From contig JAMOSO010000055.1 in assembly GCA_027063065.1 (NCBI GenBank), positions 30,673 to 94,672 on the forward strand: DNA of 64,000 nucleotides, read 5' to 3'. Below are positions 63,861 through 64,000 of the stretch, one piece after another; position 1 is the stretch's first letter; each line of letters opens with the position of its first letter. The notes under the pieces are model-generated. The model was not told where the DNA came from. It made no database searches and saw only the letters and a list, made by a program, of their open reading frames with translations. A program made the position numbers and the translations under genes. The stretch is from Planctomycetota bacterium (GTDB lineage: Bacteria > Planctomycetota > JAMOSO01).

Positions 63861-63885
63861 AAGACTCCCACAAGAAGGGAGCCTT
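63861..63885 (-). terminator. Hairpin after the truncated gene at the right edge
   Basis: An inverted repeat (about 63861-63869 with 63877-63885) with one G-U wobble on the minus-strand RNA has a seven-base loop, 15 bases after the last stop. It probably ends the truncated gene. The 130-bp gap to the SMP-30 gene also holds that gene's promoter region. Confidence 0.6.
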
Positions 63886-63900
63886 AAATATTTATAAATA

Positions 63901-64000
63901 TTAAGCAGATTCTTTTTTCTTAGATTTAGATTCTTCTTCAACTGCTTTACTTGGAAATAACTTTTCGTGTAATAAGCCTTCTATTTCAGTTAAAATATTT
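63901..64000 (-). CDS. 3' end of an unidentified gene (truncated by window)
   Basis: On the minus strand a frame open from the window edge ends in TAA at 63901. The last 32 codons read NILTEIEGLLHEKLFPSK, then an acidic-to-basic tail (EEESKSKKKESA). It is the charged, disordered C-terminus of some protein; no family can be named from this. A terminator-like hairpin follows. Confidence 0.6.
   Translation of the reverse strand, partial: NILTEIEGLLHEKLFPSKAVEEESKSKKKESA

Noticed and set aside
1-64000. Mobile elements, prophage, tRNA or rRNA genes
   Set aside because: No transposase, integrase, phage or terminal-repeat pattern was seen, and no gap is large or structured enough for a tRNA; every gap is under about 140 bp.

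Overview
The window is 64 kb of dense, AT-rich bacterial chromosome with 65 protein genes or fragments. It has almost no intergenic space, no tRNA, rRNA, CRISPR array, insertion sequence or prophage that I can see. The cell is Gram-negative: there are Kdo synthesis genes (kdsD, kdsC), an LptC-like lipoprotein, a DUF481 outer-membrane protein and a sialic-acid synthase. It makes menaquinone and respires oxygen through cytochrome bd. Several features lie outside Proteobacterial norms: a men cluster ordered D-H-A-C-E, a pyruvate kinase with the RLNTAH motif, DUF4492 ahead of cydAB, a DUF1015 protein, and pilB/pilC followed by a kinase-fold gene. I suspect a PVC-group organism (Lentisphaerota/Verrucomicrobiota-like) or a relative of Bacteroidota. 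This is inference and no marker here proves it.

Layout. 1-7 kb: end of a malic enzyme gene, cysQ and the overlapping men operon. 7-18 kb: hemN, a CheX-like phosphatase, pyruvate kinase, srkA, class I fumarase, a DUF481 protein, a HAD phosphatase, a clamp-binding exonuclease, and a three-gene unit of unknown protein, 2-hydroxyacid dehydrogenase and AraC regulator. 18-29 kb: nadC, then a long minus-strand run of pilC, pilB, a degenerate kinase, panD, panC, folK, ribF, rpsI, rplM, gpsA, plsY and a DTW-domain gene. 29-36 kb: a Gfo/Idh oxidoreductase, a membrane-anchored PTS enzyme I, a lipoprotein, and a four-gene cytochrome bd operon that includes a previously uncalled 30-residue gene. 36-42 kb: nrnA-like, an unknown gene, miaB, two U32 genes, birA and yhcH. 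42-48 kb: a surface-glycan operon (uxs, kdsD, kdsC, lptC-like, a sugar-transferase stub, apbE, neuB, exbB-like). 48-52 kb: apt, rpsU, serS and ilvD. 52-57 kb: a redox operon (FAD flavoprotein, SDR, Fe-S old-yellow-enzyme) with a divergent AraC regulator. 57-64 kb: DUF1015, a pseudouridine synthase, a membrane protein, a ROK regulator facing an atypical ROK kinase plus nagB, SMP-30, and the 3' end of an unidentified gene.

Metabolic links. Malic enzyme, pyruvate kinase, fumarase, menaquinone and cytochrome bd together outline central carbon flow and respiration at low oxygen. apt, cysQ, nrnA, nadC, panC/panD, folK and ribF are nucleotide and cofactor housekeeping. The NagC-like regulator, ROK kinase and NagB suggest amino-sugar use.

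Points most worth a second look: the pseudokinase beside pilBC, the HAMP-tethered enzyme I, the paired U32 proteins of which one lacks the Fe-S cysteines, the micro-gene after cydB, the truncated sugar transferase inside the glycan operon, two possibly leaderless genes, and the fact that every convergent junction is either an overlapping stop pair or a two-way terminator.
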